5,344 nucleotides of DNA from Anaerolineae bacterium. GTDB lineage: Bacteria > Chloroflexota > Anaerolineae > DRVO01. Shown piece by piece: positions 5,216 to 5,344 of this stretch; position 1 is the first letter of the stretch; every line of letters starts with the position of its first letter. Where the stretch lies: the NCBI GenBank assembly GCA_012719195.1, contig JAAYAV010000359.1, forward strand, positions 1-5,344, in the 5' to 3' direction. The notes under the pieces are model-generated. The model was given only the letters and a program-made list of their open reading frames with translations. It made no database searches and was not told the DNA's origin. The position numbers were made by a program, and so were the translations under genes.

Positions 5216-5344
5216 ATGATAGCGGCGCGAGTCTCGCGCACCCTCTGTCTGTTGAGCCTGATCGCCCTGACCCTCACCGCCTGCGGGGCCGCCACTCCCG
5301 CTCCCACCACGGCACCGCCCCCAACAGCCACCGTCGTCCCTACC
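5216..5344 (+). CDS. Lipoprotein N-terminus, cut by window edge
   Basis: Only the first 43 codons are visible, with no stop. They encode a classical lipoprotein signal peptide: arginines at 5 and 8 (MIAARVSR), a hydrophobic core LCLLSLIALTL (10-20), and the lipobox LTAC with the lipidated cysteine at 23. The mature protein would be anchored in the outer face of the cytoplasmic membrane or cell envelope. After CGAA it continues as a Thr/Pro/Ala-rich spacer (TPAPTTAPPPTATVVPT), a flexible linker often seen in lipoproteins of Chloroflexota and high-GC Gram-positives before a substrate-binding or enzymatic domain. The functional domain lies beyond the edge, so the role is unknown. Promoter, ribosome binding site and signal peptide together make the gene real. 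It is separated from the YchF-like gene by a terminator and about 500 bases, so it is independently transcribed. Confidence 0.82.
   Translation, partial: MIAARVSRTLCLLSLIALTLTACGAATPAPTTAPPPTATVVPT

Overview
This is a GC-rich bacterial window with seven protein-coding genes, two of them cut by the window edges. The organism cannot be named from the sequence. The high G+C, the TrmA/RlmD-type methyltransferase, and a lipoprotein whose signal peptide runs straight into a Thr/Pro/Ala-rich linker are compatible with a Chloroflexota-like bacterium, but that is only a guess.

Left block (1-3387, all minus strand, read right to left). The first gene is a class I RNA methyltransferase of the TrmA/RumA/RlmD family, with its own promoter at 3405-3433. 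After a 64-base gap come an isochorismatase-family cysteine hydrolase, a nucleotidyltransferase-fold protein, a DUF4256 protein, and a small helical protein that runs off the left edge. The hydrolase overlaps the nucleotidyltransferase gene by an ATGA, and the nucleotidyltransferase gene overlaps the DUF4256 gene by about 8 bases, so these are probably translationally coupled. No separate promoter is obvious before the hydrolase, so the block may be one transcript. The hydrolase gene is about 51% G+C by hand count, clearly lower than its neighbours, which suggests a different origin.

Centre (3388-3635). A divergent intergenic region carries a promoter on each strand, an inverted repeat between them, and two interleaved hairpins in the leader of the rightward gene.

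Right block (3636-5344, plus strand). A YchF/Obg-type P-loop NTPase with a C-terminal TGS-like domain (DUF933) ends in a strong 12-bp terminator hairpin. About 400 bases without a convincing gene follow. Then a promoter, a good ribosome binding site and the start of a lipoprotein gene run off the right edge.

Most notable points: the RNA methyltransferase keeps its Fe-S cysteines and SAM site but has Asp and Gln where the catalytic Cys and Glu should be. The YchF-like protein keeps the P-loop and the NxxE motif but has lost the DxxG glycine and, by alignment from memory, the catalytic histidine. No CRISPR array, rRNA, tRNA, insertion sequence or known defence system was found.
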